A DNA stretch of 64,000 nucleotides, from positions 1,984,001 through 2,048,000 of the forward strand of contig OY723275.1 of NCBI GenBank assembly GCA_963210315.1. Direction: 5' to 3'. A program made the position numbers and the translations under genes. The notes below the pieces were generated by a model, which saw only the letters and a program-made list of their open reading frames with translations, ran no database searches and was not told the origin of the DNA. This document shows, one piece after another, positions 63,601-64,000 of this stretch; the stretch's first letter is position 1; every line of letters begins with the position of its first letter. Source of the DNA: Rhynchopus euleeides. Taxonomy: Eukaryota > Euglenozoa > Diplonemea > Diplonemida > Diplonemidae.

Positions 63601-64000
63601 GGACAAGTTGCCCCGACACCGCGCCCGGACCACTTTTTACGCAGGAGCGAGCGCGCACGTAGTGCTCCATGCGGCTGATGGTCGCGCTGTACCTCAGCTC
63701 CTTCGCCGTCGCGACTGTGCCCAAGGTGGCGGAGCTCGGCGCCGCCACACGTACCCGCTGCGGTTCTCGCGCTGCGCCCCTCCCGAGGTATGACCGCTCC
63801 TCTGACGCCGCCACCTCGCTCCCGTCCAGCAGATGACGCTCGCACATCCCAGAAAGGATCATCCACGCATCCTCGACTGCTTCCCGTTTCACCGCGTCGT
63901 AGAACGGCGCAAGGTCGGGTGGCTCCGGGGGTGTCTCGTCCGCGTCAGGTGACCGGGGGGGTGCAGGAATTGCACGGGGCACCTTGTACCTCAGGGTCTC
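60638..64000 (-). CDS. LINE reverse transcriptase, partial at the 5' end
   Basis: The frame is open to the window edge, so the start lies outside; 1,114 codons follow the GTG at 63982, used here for numbering. The RT domain spans roughly residues 280-560: KKKSAACGVDGWRMDEL, SLIPKSEDLSPTNLRPITV, motif A ALDFQKCFD (Asp421), GILQGCPIS, and the catalytic FADD (512-515) in place of the commoner YADD. After the thumb comes an acidic low-complexity stretch, then a zinc knuckle CVHCDGADSDTPDHLWWAC (932-950), the C-terminal mark of many LINE RTs. The product would reverse-transcribe the element RNA at a nicked target. The frame is uninterrupted and all RT motifs are present, so it looks functional. 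Clade is unassigned. Confidence 0.92.
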   Translation of the reverse strand, partial: ETLRYKVPRAIPAPPRSPDADETPPEPPDLAPFYDAVKREAVEDAWMILSGMCERHLLDGSEVAASEERSYLGRGAAREPQRVRVAAPSSATLGTVATAKELRYSATISRMEHYVRARSCVKSGPGAVSGQLVRCWRKCRNVLRELPQECGVTSHLLGSVPDVATVKKLLHAVRGRLHDINREACKARKQRWRGTVRQMFASDRKSLVTVLKGSPGQAADTVKKGNGELTAKVSEMDAILMEAWAPIHRMYTGDRAEPEFAPFAREYDGLFEKHPMQVEDVSGSDLLEMLKRRKKKSAACGVDGWRMDELQRLPLPLMDGFAAFFNLVERTGKWPKGLLTALVSLIPKSEDLSPTNLRPITVTSAVYRLWACRRLIDIMKWQETWALDTQHGFRQGHRCEDVLNELTTLIEETLLDDSKQLYLLALDFQKCFDRVPQKLVLKLAEAMGLHQRILRPLKTMYSGLKRRFKLPLGVGGRFEVTNGILQGCPISVILINALLSVMFKAVDVRVPSVSSQSFADDGTLVSQEDEASVQQAVDVVVGFCNITGMALNVKKTVAMGIPRGSSGFRRRHPYVGQVRVQDNILPTETASKILGAKACVSDKVQVRRNDARLESHKPLLMRLPTSPLSTRQRAEIVASNVVSSTVSGGAFAPLSKTATQRLRSRLTTGILGVKHPSRSVGAMLTILHKAHRVDPAIANSYRILCNLFDTCVRIPHMVDRMNRIAVLYEDHPTLSSADALGPVGIAISVALPAAGLEWGDDIRDCAIGDMCLAGEPRSSRNHALRDNLRRQGWKALAKHRPSFSGIENGVDYDRTNALRLETKDGNLSRALTVVLTGGVFFATRWGRNGAYVSGRRATTDETSDSSSHAPSPSPAADAAMEGDEEDEEAEEEEECEYEEEEDEEQGDADLLGSQDSFDWDIVSDPAAEEADVRDPKLCVHCDGADSDTPDHLWWACSAFDSVRSQPQYEPLLQLDRSGWPPCLARYGVVPEGFQVDETLLHTLMGRIVLKRWELEAKMRRAGPLVHPWTAALSWPAEAFFFDVSSIPEKPAARLWPYSAASLRAILAWLAALQWTKQGTVSNIELALDFESSQGRRYSPRSARHEPPTPRWPSVATSSGR

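Larger units (their letters stand above)
58242..64000 (-). mobile_element. LINE (non-LTR retrotransposon), 3' part, runs off the right edge
   Basis: Reading on the minus strand: a reverse-transcriptase frame (64000 to 60638), a second long frame overlapping it by 34 bases (60671 to 58332), then a short 3' end with the structured segment GGATAGCG...CGCTAACCCAAATTGCAATA. The tail runs into TTGTGATTTGTTGTG. No LTR is seen. The 5' end and any apurinic endonuclease domain lie beyond the window. Confidence 0.9.

Overview
The window is nuclear DNA from a GC-rich, single-celled eukaryote. Genes are sparse and short. Where they are split, they carry a few small introns (81-311 bp) with GT..AG ends and donors often reading GTATG. 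Long intergenic regions are packed with transposons and long C/G homopolymer runs. The mix of a STE11-type MAP3K, a RAD51 paralogue, ER/secretory proteins and a LINE fits an alga or other protist. Compact introns and GC content would suit a chromerid alveolate such as Vitrella. That assignment is a guess from style, not from a diagnostic gene.

Layout. 1-6536: end of an ankyrin-repeat gene, a low-complexity protein with a probable ubiquitin-like head, and a membrane-anchored class 3 lipase. 6537-24326: no host gene recognised. Most of it (8817-20761) is one 11.9 kb nest of transposons bounded by a perfect 8-bp target duplication; it contains a 4.8 kb element with a hAT-like transposase. 24327-35603: a gene-rich stretch, all on the + strand: MAP3K-like kinase, saposin/Canopy-like ER membrane protein, RAD51B-like recombinase, a secreted Cys-rich protein, a signal-anchored coiled-coil protein, and a ubiquitin-like + SPRY-like protein. 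35604-43015: transposons again, with two more copies of the same hAT family, one of them interrupted by a different element and one sitting inside a TA-flanked element. 43635-44357: a 0.7 kb palindrome. 44707-46006: a membrane protein with two cytosolic Tudor-like repeats. 46007-58241: transposons, a tandem repeat and a palindrome. 58242-64000: the 3' part of a LINE on the - strand, with a nearly identical 5'-truncated copy next to it.

The main result is the transposon stratigraphy. At least twelve elements can be delimited to the base by terminal inverted repeats (TIRs) and target-site duplications (TSDs): hAT-type (8-bp TSD), a 6-bp-TSD group that probably includes the transposase-bearing element, TA-TSD elements, a 108-bp MITE family (one copy in a kinase intron), and LINE-type insertions with 9-10 bp TSDs. 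A double-hairpin GC module recurs in several unrelated elements in both orientations and looks like a hitchhiker. The host genes show no common pathway; they are housekeeping, signalling and secretory genes side by side.
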